Shown here: one piece after another, positions 1-7,406 of the stretch
Layout of the letters: the number at the start of each line of letters is the position of its first letter
Numbering within the stretch: the stretch's first letter is position 1
Source: Pseudomonadota bacterium
GTDB lineage: Bacteria; Pseudomonadota; Gammaproteobacteria; Xanthomonadales; Xanthomonadaceae
Assembly (NCBI GenBank): GCA_023388355.1
Contig: JAEWGI010000054.1
Coordinates: 84,441-148,440, forward strand
Reading direction: 5' to 3'
Length of the DNA: 64,000 bases
Notes under the pieces: generated by a model
Databases searched by the model: none
Seen by the model: only the letters and a program-made list of their open reading frames with translations
Told to the model about the DNA's origin: nothing
Made by a program: the position numbers and the translations under genes

Positions 1-812
1 GCAGCGAGCTGCCGGACGAGGAGGAGCAGTTCCGCGCCTACCGCGACGTGGTGCTGGGCATGACCGGACGCGCGGTCACCATCCGCACCATGGACATCGG
101 CGCCGACAAGGCCGACCGCACCGGCCTGGCCCTGGCGGACGAGCCCAATCCGGCGCTGGGTCTGCGCGGCGTGCGCCTTTCGCTGGCGCGCACCGACGTG
201 TTCCGCACCCAGCTGCGGGCAATCCTGCGCGCCTCGGGCTACGGGCCGCTGCGGGTGCTGGTGCCGATGGTGAGCGCGCGCGAGGAGATGCTGGCCGTGG
301 CCACGCTGCTGCGCGAGGTGGCGCAGGAGCTGCGCGACGAGGGCCGCGAGATCGGCGAGCACGTGCCGCTAGGGGCGATGATCGAGGTGCCGGCGGCGGC
401 GATCGCGCTGCAGTCCTTCATCGGCACGGTCGACTTCATTTCCATCGGCACCAACGACCTGACCCAGTACCTGCTGGCCGCCGACCGCGGCAACGACGCG
501 CTGGGCGAGCTGTATTCGCCCCTGCACCCGGCGGTGCTCAGGCTGCTGCATTCGGTGATCCGGATCGCGCGCGCGCGCGGCAAGCCGGTGGCGGTGTGCG
601 GCGAGATGGCCGGCGACCCGGCCCTGACTCCGCTGCTGCTGGCCCTGGGCCTGGAAGAGCTCAGCCTGCACCCGGCCACCCTGCTGGAGGTGCGACGCGC
701 GATCCGCGCCCAGCGGCTCGACGCACTGCGGGCCGCGGCCCCGGCGCTGCTGCGCTGCCCCGACCGCGCCGCGATCGAACGCTGGCTCGCGCGCAACACC
801 CCACCGCTGTAG
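1..812 (+). CDS. ptsI: PTS enzyme I (phosphoenolpyruvate-protein phosphotransferase), C-terminal part
   Basis: The reading frame is open from base 3, so the gene starts before the window; 269 C-terminal residues are present. Enzyme I moves phosphate from PEP to HPr at the head of the phosphotransferase relay in the cytoplasm. What remains is the PEP-binding TIM-barrel and dimerisation domain. Visible motifs are SIGTNDLTQY and VCGEMAGD, which carries the active-site cysteine. The phospho-histidine domain lies outside the window. In xanthomonads ptsI usually follows ptsH and precedes mgtE, and mgtE does follow here after 167 bp. A PtsP-type enzyme with an N-terminal GAF domain cannot be excluded from this part alone, but the neighbour favours ptsI. 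Confidence 0.9.
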   Translation, partial: SELPDEEEQFRAYRDVVLGMTGRAVTIRTMDIGADKADRTGLALADEPNPALGLRGVRLSLARTDVFRTQLRAILRASGYGPLRVLVPMVSAREEMLAVATLLREVAQELRDEGREIGEHVPLGAMIEVPAAAIALQSFIGTVDFISIGTNDLTQYLLAADRGNDALGELYSPLHPAVLRLLHSVIRIARARGKPVAVCGEMAGDPALTPLLLALGLEELSLHPATLLEVRRAIRAQRLDALRAAAPALLRCPDRAAIERWLARNTPPL

Positions 813-903
813 TCGGTTTGAGGCGGCGGGGCGCAGGACGGACGGAAACCTCCCGGGCATCCGCAAGCCGCTCGCAGGCTGGGCAACATGCGCGGCCGCA
901 GGC

Positions 904-909
904 GATAAT
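904..909 (+). promoter_or_regulatory. Candidate -10 box upstream of mgtE
   Basis: GATAAT lies about 70 bp before the mgtE start, in the 167-bp gap after ptsI. No convincing -35 is visible. I see no magnesium riboswitch in the short leader. Confidence 0.25.
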
Positions 910-979
910 GCACGCATGAACGCCTGACCGGCCGCGCCATCCCGCGCGGCATGCCCTCGCATCACCGGAGCCGCAGCGC

Positions 980-2341
980 ATGGCAGAAGCCGTCCGCCAC
1001 GACAAGACCGCGCGCCAGCTGCGCCTGCTGTCGGATGCGCTCGACAGCGGTCGCCTCGGCCCGGTCCGGCGCATGGTCCACACCCTGGCCCCGGCCGAGA
1101 TCGGCAACCTGCTCGAGTCGCTGCCGCCCGACAAGCGCATGGTGGTCTGGGGCCTGGTCGACCCGGACGACGACGGCGAGGTGCTGGTCCACGTCGGCGA
1201 CGAGGTGCGCGAGAGCCTGATCGCGGACATGGACCAGGACGAGCTGGTCGCGGCGGTCGAGGACCTGGACATCGACGACCTCGCCGACCTGGTCGAGGAT
1301 CTGCCCGACGCGGTGATCGATGCGCTGCTGCGCTCGATGGACCGCGACAACCGCGAGCGCCTGGAAAAGGTGCTGTCCTACCCCGAGGACACCGCCGGCC
1401 GCCTGATGAACCCGGACGTGGTGACGGTGCGCGCCGACACCACGGTCGACGTGGTGCTGCGCTTCCTGCGCCTGCGCGGCGAGCTGCCCGAGCACACCGA
1501 CCACCTGTACGTGGTCAACCGCCGCCACCAGCTGATCGGCTGGGTGGCGCTGCAGGACCTGGTCACGCGCGACCCGGGCACGCCGATCAACCAGCTGATC
1601 GATGACGAGCTCGAATCGCTGCACGTCGACGCCTCGGCCGAGCAGGTCGCGCGCCAGTTCTCCGACAGCGACTGGGTCTCGGCGCCGGTGGTGGACGACG
1701 GCAACGTGCTGCTGGGCCGCATCACCATCGACGACGTGGTCGACATCATCCGCGAGCAGGCCGAGCACCAGGCGTTGGGCGCGGCCGGCCTGGACGAGGA
1801 CGAGGACCTGTTCTCGCCGGTTCCGCGCGCGGTGCGCGGCCGCGTGGTCTGGCTCGGCATCAACCTGCTCACGGCCTTCCTCGCCGCCGGCGTGATCGGC
1901 CAGTTCGACGCCACCATCGAGCAGATCGTGGCGCTGGCGGTGCTGATGCCGATCGTGGCAGGCATCGGAGGCAACGCCGCGGTCCAGGTGCTGACCCTGA
2001 TGGTGCGCGGCATCGCGCTCGGCCAGGTCGGCGCCAGCAACGCCAGCATCCTGCTGTGGAAGGAGCTGCGGGTGGCGCTGATCAACGGCCTGCTGATCGG
2101 CGGCCTGGTCGGACTGGTCGCGCTGGTCTGGTTCGGCAGCTGGCTGCTGGCGCTGGTGATCGCCTCGGCGCTGGTCATCAACTTCTGCTCCGCCGCGCTG
2201 GCCGGCGTGGCGGTGCCGCTGCTGCTCAAGCGCATGGGCGTGGACCCGGCCGTGGCCGGCACGGTCGTGGTCACGGCCGTCACGGACGTCATGGGATTCT
2301 TCAGCTTCCTCGGGCTCGCCACGCTCGTCATCCTGCGCTGA
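980..2341 (+). CDS. mgtE: Magnesium transporter MgtE
   Basis: This 453-residue inner-membrane Mg2+ channel of the MgtE/SLC41 family has the usual length. A helical acidic N-domain covers about residues 15-135. A CBS pair follows at about 140-260 and gates the pore by sensing cytoplasmic Mg2+. Five membrane helices occupy about 285-453. Family signatures are visible: GIGGNAAVQ near residue 330, and TAVTDVMGF near 435, whose Asp436 matches the pore metal site. The N-domain and CBS region is very rich in Asp and Glu, as expected for Mg2+ sensing. The gene lies downstream of ptsI. It overlaps nothing and is followed after 20 bp by a lipoprotein esterase, so co-transcription is possible. Confidence 0.95.
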   Translation: MAEAVRHDKTARQLRLLSDALDSGRLGPVRRMVHTLAPAEIGNLLESLPPDKRMVVWGLVDPDDDGEVLVHVGDEVRESLIADMDQDELVAAVEDLDIDDLADLVEDLPDAVIDALLRSMDRDNRERLEKVLSYPEDTAGRLMNPDVVTVRADTTVDVVLRFLRLRGELPEHTDHLYVVNRRHQLIGWVALQDLVTRDPGTPINQLIDDELESLHVDASAEQVARQFSDSDWVSAPVVDDGNVLLGRITIDDVVDIIREQAEHQALGAAGLDEDEDLFSPVPRAVRGRVVWLGINLLTAFLAAGVIGQFDATIEQIVALAVLMPIVAGIGGNAAVQVLTLMVRGIALGQVGASNASILLWKELRVALINGLLIGGLVGLVALVWFGSWLLALVIASALVINFCSAALAGVAVPLLLKRMGVDPAVAGTVVVTAVTDVMGFFSFLGLATLVILR

Positions 2342-2361
2342 ATCGTGACCGGAGATCCGTC

Positions 2362-3159
2362 ATGCGTCTGTCTGCGTCGTTGCTCCTCGTCCTCGTGCTC
2401 GGCGGCTGCGTGAGCATCTCCCCGCTGGCCACGCGCGGCATGTTCCTGGAACGGGAGATCGAGGTCGAGGGCAGCACGCATCGCTACCAGGTGTTCGCGC
2501 CGGCGCGCTCGGTGGTCGACGACAAGGCCCCGGTGATCGTGTTCCTGCACGGCTCGGGCGAGCGCGGCGACGACAACCGCAGGCAGGCCGAGGTGGGGCT
2601 GGGTCCCTACGTGCGCGGCCGCGCCGGCGGGTTCCCCGCGATCGTCGTGTTCCCGCAGGCGCCGCAGGGCGCCGAGTGGAACCAGATGACGGACGTCGTC
2701 CTGGCCCAGCTCGACGCGGCCACCCGCGAGTTCGACGGCGATCCGGACCGCACCTACCTCACCGGACTGTCGATGGGCGGCTACGGCACCTGGGACCTGG
2801 CGCTGCGCCACTCCTACCGCTTCGCCGCGCTGGTGCCGGTGTGCGGCGGACTGCTGCATCCGGACCGGCCTTCGATGGCGGTCGGCGGCCTGGAGCACGA
2901 GGACGATCCCCATGCGGCGGTGGCGCGGCGCCTGCGCGACATGCCGGTGTGGATCTTCCACGGTGCGCGCGACAGCTCGGTTCCGGTCGAGTACTCGCGC
3001 AATCTCCACGCCGCGTTCCAGGCCGCCGGCGCCCGCGATGCGCGCTACACCGAGTTCCCGGAAGCCGGGCACAACAGCTGGGACCTCGCCTACGCCACGC
3101 CGGAGCTGTGGGACTGGCTGTTCTCGCAGTACCGGGTGGATGCGTTCCGGCAGCAGTAG
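2362..3159 (+). CDS. Lipoprotein carboxylesterase/phospholipase-like alpha/beta hydrolase
   Basis: This is a 265-residue predicted lipoprotein. A short signal peptide ends in the lipobox VLGGC with Cys16 as the lipidation site. The frame is open further upstream inside mgtE, but ATG 2362 is chosen because it begins the signal peptide. The alpha/beta-hydrolase triad can be read as Ser137 in GLSMGG, Asp204 in HGARD, and His237 in AGHNSW. An oxyanion region HGSGERGDD lies near residue 63. The family is related to putative esterases and phospholipases of the LpqC/PHB-depolymerase type. It probably acts on ester substrates in the periplasm or at the outer membrane; the substrate is unknown. Confidence 0.85.
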   Translation: MRLSASLLLVLVLGGCVSISPLATRGMFLEREIEVEGSTHRYQVFAPARSVVDDKAPVIVFLHGSGERGDDNRRQAEVGLGPYVRGRAGGFPAIVVFPQAPQGAEWNQMTDVVLAQLDAATREFDGDPDRTYLTGLSMGGYGTWDLALRHSYRFAALVPVCGGLLHPDRPSMAVGGLEHEDDPHAAVARRLRDMPVWIFHGARDSSVPVEYSRNLHAAFQAAGARDARYTEFPEAGHNSWDLAYATPELWDWLFSQYRVDAFRQQ

Positions 3160-3191
3160 GCCCGCGCGCGCGACATCCGCCGCCCCCGCGC

Positions 3192-4130
3192 TCAGCCCCG
3201 CCCCAGCAGCGCCTCCAGCACCGCCATCCGGACCGCCACGCCGTTCGCCACCTGGCGCAGGACCAGCGACTGCGGGCCGTCGGCAACCTCGTCGGTGATC
3301 TCGACGCCCCGGTTCATCGGCCCGGGGTGCAGCACCACCGCGGCATCCGCGGCGCGGCGCAGGCGCGCGGCGGTCAGGCCGTAGTCGCGGTGGTAGTCCT
3401 CGAGCGAGGCGACCAGGCCCTCCTCCATGCGCTCGCGCTGCAGGCGCAGCATCATCAGCGCGTCGACGCCCTCGAGCGCGGCGTCGAGGTCGTGGGACAG
3501 GGTGCAGCCGGCAAAGCTGTCGTCGTCGGGCAGCAGCGACGCCGGCCCGCAGACGCGGATCTCGCCGGCGCCGAGCGTGCGCAGCGCGTGCAGGTCGGAA
3601 CGCGCGACGCGCGAGTGCCTGACGTCGCCGACGATCAGGAATCGGCGGCGCGAGAAGTCGTCTCCGAAGGCCTGGCGCAGGGTGAGCATGTCGAGCAGGC
3701 CCTGGGTCGGGTGCGCGCTGCGGCCGTCACCGGCGTTGACCAGGGCGCTGCCGGGATCAGCCGCCGCCGCCAGGTCCGCGACCGCTCCGTCGCCGGAATG
3801 GCGCACGACAAAGCCGCGCACGCCCATCGCCTCGATGTTCTTCAGGGTGTCGCACGCGGTCTCGCCCTTGGTGGTCGAGGAGGTCGCGGCGTCGAAGCCG
3901 AGCACGTCCGCGCCCAGGCGCTGGCTGGCACGCTGGAAGCTCAACCGGGTGCGGGTGGACGGTTCGAAGAACAGCGTGCACACCGCGGTTCCGGCCAGGG
4001 CCTGGCGCGCGTCGGCGCCGTCGGCGAAGGCCTGGGCGCGGTCGAGCAGGGCGACCAGGGCCGGGCGCGGCAGGCCGTCGAGGGTGAGCAGGTGGGCAAG
4101 GCGGCCGGTGGCGTCGGTCTGGGCGGTCAT
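3192..4130 (-). CDS. pyrB: Aspartate carbamoyltransferase catalytic subunit
   Basis: PyrB joins carbamoyl phosphate and aspartate in the second step of pyrimidine synthesis in the cytoplasm. At 312 residues the length fits. Carbamoyl-phosphate motifs are clear: FFEPSTRTR at residues 54-62, SSTTKGE at 84-90, and HPTQG at 140-144. No pyrI-like regulatory subunit is nearby. A TTG 18 bp upstream is in frame, but ATG 4130 is preferred because a GACAAT -10 box lies 6 nt before it, which predicts a leaderless mRNA. The gene follows ruvX on the same strand, separated by hairpin repeats. Confidence 0.96.
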   Translation of the reverse strand: MTAQTDATGRLAHLLTLDGLPRPALVALLDRAQAFADGADARQALAGTAVCTLFFEPSTRTRLSFQRASQRLGADVLGFDAATSSTTKGETACDTLKNIEAMGVRGFVVRHSGDGAVADLAAAADPGSALVNAGDGRSAHPTQGLLDMLTLRQAFGDDFSRRRFLIVGDVRHSRVARSDLHALRTLGAGEIRVCGPASLLPDDDSFAGCTLSHDLDAALEGVDALMMLRLQRERMEEGLVASLEDYHRDYGLTAARLRRAADAAVVLHPGPMNRGVEITDEVADGPQSLVLRQVANGVAVRMAVLEALLGRG

Positions 4131-4136
4131 GCCGCT

Positions 4137-4142
4137 ATTGTC
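4137..4142 (-). promoter_or_regulatory. -10 box of pyrB, leaderless spacing
   Basis: On the minus strand GACAAT ends exactly 6 nt before the pyrB ATG at 4130, so transcription would begin at or next to the A of the start codon. The same spacing recurs at five other genes in this window. Confidence 0.5.
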
Positions 4143-4245
4143 CAGCAAACGCCCGCACTGCAGGAGCGGCTCCCCTGGAAGGGCGGCGGGCCAGCACCGT
4201 GCCGGGCCACTTCACGCGCGCCTACGGCGTGCGCCCCCATCCCAA

Positions 4246-4307
4246 CCTTCCCCCGCACGCGGGGGAAGGAGCAGGGCGACAGCCTCCCCCCCGCACGCGG
4301 GGAAAGG
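4246..4307. repeat. Two tandem GC-rich hairpins between ruvX and pyrB
   Basis: CCTTCCCCC at 4246-4254 pairs perfectly with GGGGGAAGG at 4261-4269 around the loop GCACGC. A second, slightly degenerate copy with the same loop lies at 4283-4307. They sit 3' of ruvX and 5' of pyrB. They may end ruvX transcription, although no T-tract follows. Confidence 0.5.
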
Positions 4308-4339
4308 GGCAGAGGCAGCAGCGCCTGGGTGCGTCAGGC

Positions 4340-4894
4340 TCAGCCGGGAGAATCGGGGTCGGAGTCGATTTCCCGGTCGGAAGGAGCGGCAGCTGCGGCA
4401 TCCGGAGGGGAAAACGACTCTGACTTTGACCCCGCCACCAGCATCGCGTCCCCGGGCGCGGCGAACCATCGCTCGACGATCACCGCCGCCGCCACCGCAT
4501 CGAGCGCCGCCGCGTCGCGCCGCCGGCGGCGGCCTTCGGCCCGGTCCAGCGCGAACCGCTGCGCGGCCTCGATCGAGCTGGCGCGCTCGTCGACCATCGC
4601 CACCGGCAGCCCGTAGCGGCTCCTGAGTTCGCCCGCGAACGCGCGGGCGCGGGCGCGGATCGGCTGGTCGCCGCCGTCCAGGGTCATTGGGTCGCCGACC
4701 ACCAGGCCGTCCGGACGCCATTCGCGCTGCAGCCGGTCGATCGCGGCCCAGTCGACCTGGTCGCCGTGCACGTCGATCACCGCCAGCGCGCGCGCGCCGT
4801 GGCCGTACGGGCTGCCCACCGCAACCCCGATCCGGCGCGCGCCGACGTCGAAGCCGAGCACGGTGCCGTCGACGCGGATCGCGTCGGCGCTCAT
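4340..4894 (-). CDS. ruvX: Holliday junction resolvase-like / pre-16S rRNA nuclease YqgF (RuvX)
   Basis: This YqgF-fold RNase H-like nuclease acts in 16S rRNA 5' end maturation or Holliday-junction processing. The motifs [14 protein letters not shown] (residues 14-27), VVGDP (65-69), [11 protein letters not shown] (100-110) and the late Asp/Ala helix carry the acidic active site. The ATG overlaps the yqgE stop (ATGA), so the two genes are translationally coupled, the common order in gammaproteobacteria. At 184 residues it is about 30 longer than typical. The extra tail from about residue 150 is encoded by an inverted REP-like pair, see repeat 4355-4433, and is probably not functional protein. 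Confidence 0.93.
   Translation of the reverse strand: MSADAIRVDGTVLGFDVGARRIGVAVGSPYGHGARALAVIDVHGDQVDWAAIDRLQREWRPDGLVVGDPMTLDGGDQPIRARARAFAGELRSRYGLPVAMVDERASSIEAAQRFALDRAEGRRRRRDAAALDAVAAAVIVERWFAAPGDAMLVAGSKSESFSPPDAAAAAPSDREIDSDPDSPG
4355..4433. repeat. Inverted REP-like pair (BIME) inside the ruvX 3' end
   Basis: A GGGGTC-GGAGTCGATTTCCC unit at 4355-4374 faces its inverted relative at 4407-4433, whose complement reads GGGGTCAAAGTCAGAG then TCGTTTTCCCC. Paired units of this kind (BIMEs) are normally intergenic. Here the pair is in frame at the end of ruvX and replaces the ancestral stop. Confidence 0.6.
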
Positions 4895-5457
4895 GCGTGG
4901 CCCACGTGCCCCGCCATCCGCATCAGGTCGACGCCGATCTCGCCGGCGGCGGCCTGCCAGCGCTGGTCCAGCGGCAGCGAGAACAGGATCGCCGGCCGGA
5001 CCGGCGCGGTCAGCCAGCTGTTTTCGGTCAGCTCGAACTCCAGCTGCCCCGCGCCCCAGCCGGCGCAGCCAAGCGCCACCGTGGCGTGTTCCGGGCCTTC
5101 GTTCTTCGCGATGGCTTCGAGGATGTCGCGCGAGGTCGTGACCCACAGCCCGTCGGCGACGGCAAGCGAGGAGTCCCAGCCGCGCGTGCCGTCGTGCATC
5201 ACGAAGCCGCGCTCCGGATGCACCGGCCCGCCGGCAAGCACCCGCTGCTCCAGCAGCGCCGGATCCTCGCAGCCGATGTCCATCTGCTGCAGTACCTCGC
5301 CCAGGGTGTAGTCCGAGGCACGATTGACCACCACGCCCATCGCGCCTTCGTCGTCGTGCTGGCAGATCAGCGCGACCGTGCGCGCGAAGCCAGGATCGGC
5401 CAGGGTCGGCAGCGCGATCAGCAGCTGGTTGGCGAACGAGGGCGGCTGGCTGGACAT
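4891..5457 (-). CDS. yqgE: YqgE/AlgH family protein
   Basis: This 188-residue DUF179 protein is related to AlgH of Pseudomonas, a putative transcriptional or redox-linked regulator whose biochemical role is unsettled. Family features visible are [10 protein letters not shown] and [18 protein letters not shown] near the N-terminus, [16 protein letters not shown] near residue 75, and [15 protein letters not shown] near 130. The start is ATG 5457, with TAGAAT 6 nt upstream, again a leaderless arrangement. It overlaps ruvX by 4 bp, and the two form a conserved operon. Confidence 0.94.
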   Translation of the reverse strand: MSSQPPSFANQLLIALPTLADPGFARTVALICQHDDEGAMGVVVNRASDYTLGEVLQQMDIGCEDPALLEQRVLAGGPVHPERGFVMHDGTRGWDSSLAVADGLWVTTSRDILEAIAKNEGPEHATVALGCAGWGAGQLEFELTENSWLTAPVRPAILFSLPLDQRWQAAAGEIGVDLMRMAGHVGHA

Positions 5458-5463
5458 GAGGCC

Positions 5464-5469
5464 ATTCTA
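5464..5469 (-). promoter_or_regulatory. -10 box of yqgE, leaderless spacing
   Basis: TAGAAT on the minus strand lies exactly 6 nt before the yqgE ATG at 5457. Confidence 0.55.
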
Positions 5470-5499
5470 GCCCTCCCTGCCGGGCGGCTCCGGCCGCGT

Positions 5500-5958
5500 T
5501 CAGCCCGGGCCGAACTGCTGCTCCTCCGGCGTGGCCAGGCGCACGTCCACCACTTCCACCCGCGCTTCCACCGTGCGCCCCGCCAGCGGATGGTTGCCGT
5601 CGACGGTGACGCGCTCGTCGTCGATCGCGGTCACCACCACCTCCAGCGGCCCGCGCGCGGTCTGCGCCGAGAGCTTCGCGCCCACCTGCGGCGCCGCCGC
5701 GGCCTGCAGGCGCTCGCGCGGCACCACCTGCACCAGCTCCTCATGGCGTGGGCCGAAGCCCGATTCGGGGGCGATCGTGACCCGGAAGGTGTCGCCCGGC
5801 GACTTCCCGGCCAGCGCCTGCTCCAGGCCGGGCATGACGCTGCCGGTGCCGTGCATGTACACCAGCGGCGCATGGCCGTGGGTGGAGGCGATGAGCTGGC
5901 CCTGCTCGTCGTGCAGGCTGAAGTGGACGGTGGCAATGCGGCGATCGGCGATGTCCAT
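5500..5958 (-). CDS. FKBP-type peptidyl-prolyl isomerase, SlyD-like
   Basis: At 152 residues this is a cytoplasmic proline isomerase and chaperone of the SlyD/FkpB class. The FKBP half-domains are seen in YMHGTGSVMPGLEQAL and the conserved DGNHPLAGRTV near residues 120-130, with the chaperone insert between them. The His/Cys-rich metal tail of E. coli SlyD is absent, so nickel delivery is unlikely. The frame starts at 5985 with MRAVPRSDAMDI, but the ATG at 5958 (MDIADRRIAT) fits the family better. It is monocistronic, between yqgE and the divergent tag. Confidence 0.88.
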   Translation of the reverse strand: MDIADRRIATVHFSLHDEQGQLIASTHGHAPLVYMHGTGSVMPGLEQALAGKSPGDTFRVTIAPESGFGPRHEELVQVVPRERLQAAAAPQVGAKLSAQTARGPLEVVVTAIDDERVTVDGNHPLAGRTVEARVEVVDVRLATPEEQQFGPG

Positions 5959-6044
5959 GGCGTCGCTCCGGGGGACTGCGCGCATGGTCGCGCGGCGCAG
6001 CCGCCGCGGGCAAGCCGGGCATACCCGCGGGTCCCGCGCGCCGC

Positions 6045-6050
6045 TATGCT
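6045..6050 (+). promoter_or_regulatory. -10 box of tag, leaderless spacing
   Basis: TATGCT ends 6 nt before the tag ATG at 6057, so the mRNA should be leaderless. No good -35 is seen. Confidence 0.5.
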
Positions 6051-6056
6051 GCGGCC

Positions 6057-6602
6057 ATGGCGAGCTACTGCGACTACGCGCCCGGGCATCCGCTGCACGG
6101 GCCCTACCACGACCGCGAGTACGGCTTCCCGCAGCGCGACGAAGCGGCGCTGTTCGAGCGGCTGCTGCTTGAGATCAACCAGGCCGGCCTGAGCTGGGGG
6201 ACGATCCTGGCCAAGCGCGAGGGTTTCCGCCGCGCCTACCACGGCTTCGACGTCGACGCCGTCGCCGGCTACGGCGAAGCCGACGTGGCGCGCCTGCTGG
6301 CAGACCCGGGCATCATCCGCAACAGGCTCAAGGTGGCTGCGGCGATCCACAACGCCGGCGTGGTGCGCGGCATGCGCGGTTCGCACGGCGGGTTCGCGGC
6401 GTGGCTGGATGCGCATGTGCACGATGATGACGGCCGCCCGCGCGACAAGGCATCCTGGGTGAAGCTGTTCAAGCGCACTTTCCGCTTCACCGGCGGCGAG
6501 ATCACCGGCGAGTTCCTGATGAGCCTGGGCTACCTGCCCGGCGCGCACCGCCCGGACTGCCCGGTGGCGAAACGGCTGGCGCGGCTGCGGCGCGAGGCCT
6601 GA
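6057..6602 (+). CDS. tag: DNA-3-methyladenine glycosylase I
   Basis: Tag removes N3-methyladenine from alkylated DNA to start base excision repair. The 181-residue protein has the family length. The N-terminal Cys5 with HDREYG (residues 18-23), the NQAGLSW region (41-47) containing substrate-contact residues, and the C-terminal H-x3-C of the HhH-GPD-related zinc-binding snap (GAHRPDC) are all present. It stands alone between the SlyD-like gene and the convergent superoxide dismutase gene. A strong hairpin follows. Confidence 0.95.
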   Translation: MASYCDYAPGHPLHGPYHDREYGFPQRDEAALFERLLLEINQAGLSWGTILAKREGFRRAYHGFDVDAVAGYGEADVARLLADPGIIRNRLKVAAAIHNAGVVRGMRGSHGGFAAWLDAHVHDDDGRPRDKASWVKLFKRTFRFTGGEITGEFLMSLGYLPGAHRPDCPVAKRLARLRREA

Positions 6603-6618
6603 GCGTCCGGAAAGCAGA

Positions 6619-6638
6619 CGGGCCGCTTGCGCGGCCCG
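6619..6638. terminator. Bidirectional hairpin between tag and sodA
   Basis: CGGGCCGC (6619-6626) pairs perfectly with GCGGCCCG (6631-6638) around TTGC. It lies between two convergent genes and can serve both. Only short T runs flank it. Confidence 0.7.
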
Positions 6639-6662
6639 TTGCGGTGCGGCTGCGGGGCAGGA

Positions 6663-7289
6663 TCAGCCCTTCACGGCTTCCTGGTAGCGACGCTCGACCT
6701 CGTTCCAGTCGACCACGTTGTAGAACGCGCCGATGTAGTCCGGGCGACGGTTCTGGTACTTCAGGTAGTAGGCGTGTTCCCACACGTCCAGGCCCAGGAT
6801 CGGGGTATTGCCCGAACCCACGCCCTTCATCAGCGGGTTGTCCTGGTTGGCGCTGCTCTCGACCGAGAGCTTGCCGCCCTTGTCGACCGACAGCCACGCC
6901 CAGCCGGAGCCGAAGCGCGTCAGCGCGGCCTTGGTGAAAGCTTCCTTGAAGGCGTCGAAGCCGCCCAGGTCGCTGTCGATATGCTTGGCCACCTCACCGA
7001 CCGGGTTGCCGCCGCCCTTGGGCGACATCACCGTCCAGAACAGCGAGTGGTTGGCGTGGCCGCCGGCGTTGTTGCGCAGCGGACCGCGCTTGTCCTCGGG
7101 CAGCGCATCGAGGTTGGCGATGATCTCCTCGGCGCTCTTGCCGTCCCAGTCCGTGCCTTCCAGCGCCGCGTTGGCGTTGTTGATGTAGGTCTGGTGGTGC
7201 TTGGTGTGGTGGATCTCCATCGTCTGCGCATCGATGTGCGGCTCGAGCGCGTCATAGGCATACGGCAGCTTGGGGAGGGTAAAGGCCAC
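6663..7289 (-). CDS. sodA: Superoxide dismutase, Mn type
   Basis: This cytoplasmic 208-residue dismutase of the Fe/Mn superfamily converts superoxide to hydrogen peroxide and oxygen. The four metal ligands are visible: His in EIHHTKHH, His in [10 protein letters not shown], and Asp and His in [11 protein letters not shown]. Mn-type features are the ANQDNPL stretch and GLDVWEH, in contrast to the ATPL-TVDVWEH of Fe enzymes. GTG 7289 is the better start. It gives the usual [11 protein letters not shown]-terminus and has GGAG 5 nt upstream, whereas ATG 7301 lies inside that ribosome site. The gene converges with tag. Confidence 0.95.
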   Translation of the reverse strand: MAFTLPKLPYAYDALEPHIDAQTMEIHHTKHHQTYINNANAALEGTDWDGKSAEEIIANLDALPEDKRGPLRNNAGGHANHSLFWTVMSPKGGGNPVGEVAKHIDSDLGGFDAFKEAFTKAALTRFGSGWAWLSVDKGGKLSVESSANQDNPLMKGVGSGNTPILGLDVWEHAYYLKYQNRRPDYIGAFYNVVDWNEVERRYQEAVKG

Positions 7290-7406
7290 GGCGATCTCCA
7301 TTCGGGTTCAGGGGTCCGCACTATTGTGCCGGCTGCGGAGTAAAAACGGGATCAACCGGCGCGCAATGCTGCTTTCCGGCGCGCGCCGGGTCGACCCCGG
7401 CGGCCG

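Noticed and set aside
813..979. Magnesium riboswitch (M-box or ykoK-like) before mgtE
   Set aside because: The leader after the candidate -10 is only about 65 nt, too short for a known Mg riboswitch, and I see no such structure.
6663..7289. Iron-type superoxide dismutase (SodB)
   Set aside because: The ANQDNPL and GLDVWEH segments follow the Mn-type pattern and not the Fe-type ATPL-TVDVWEH pattern.
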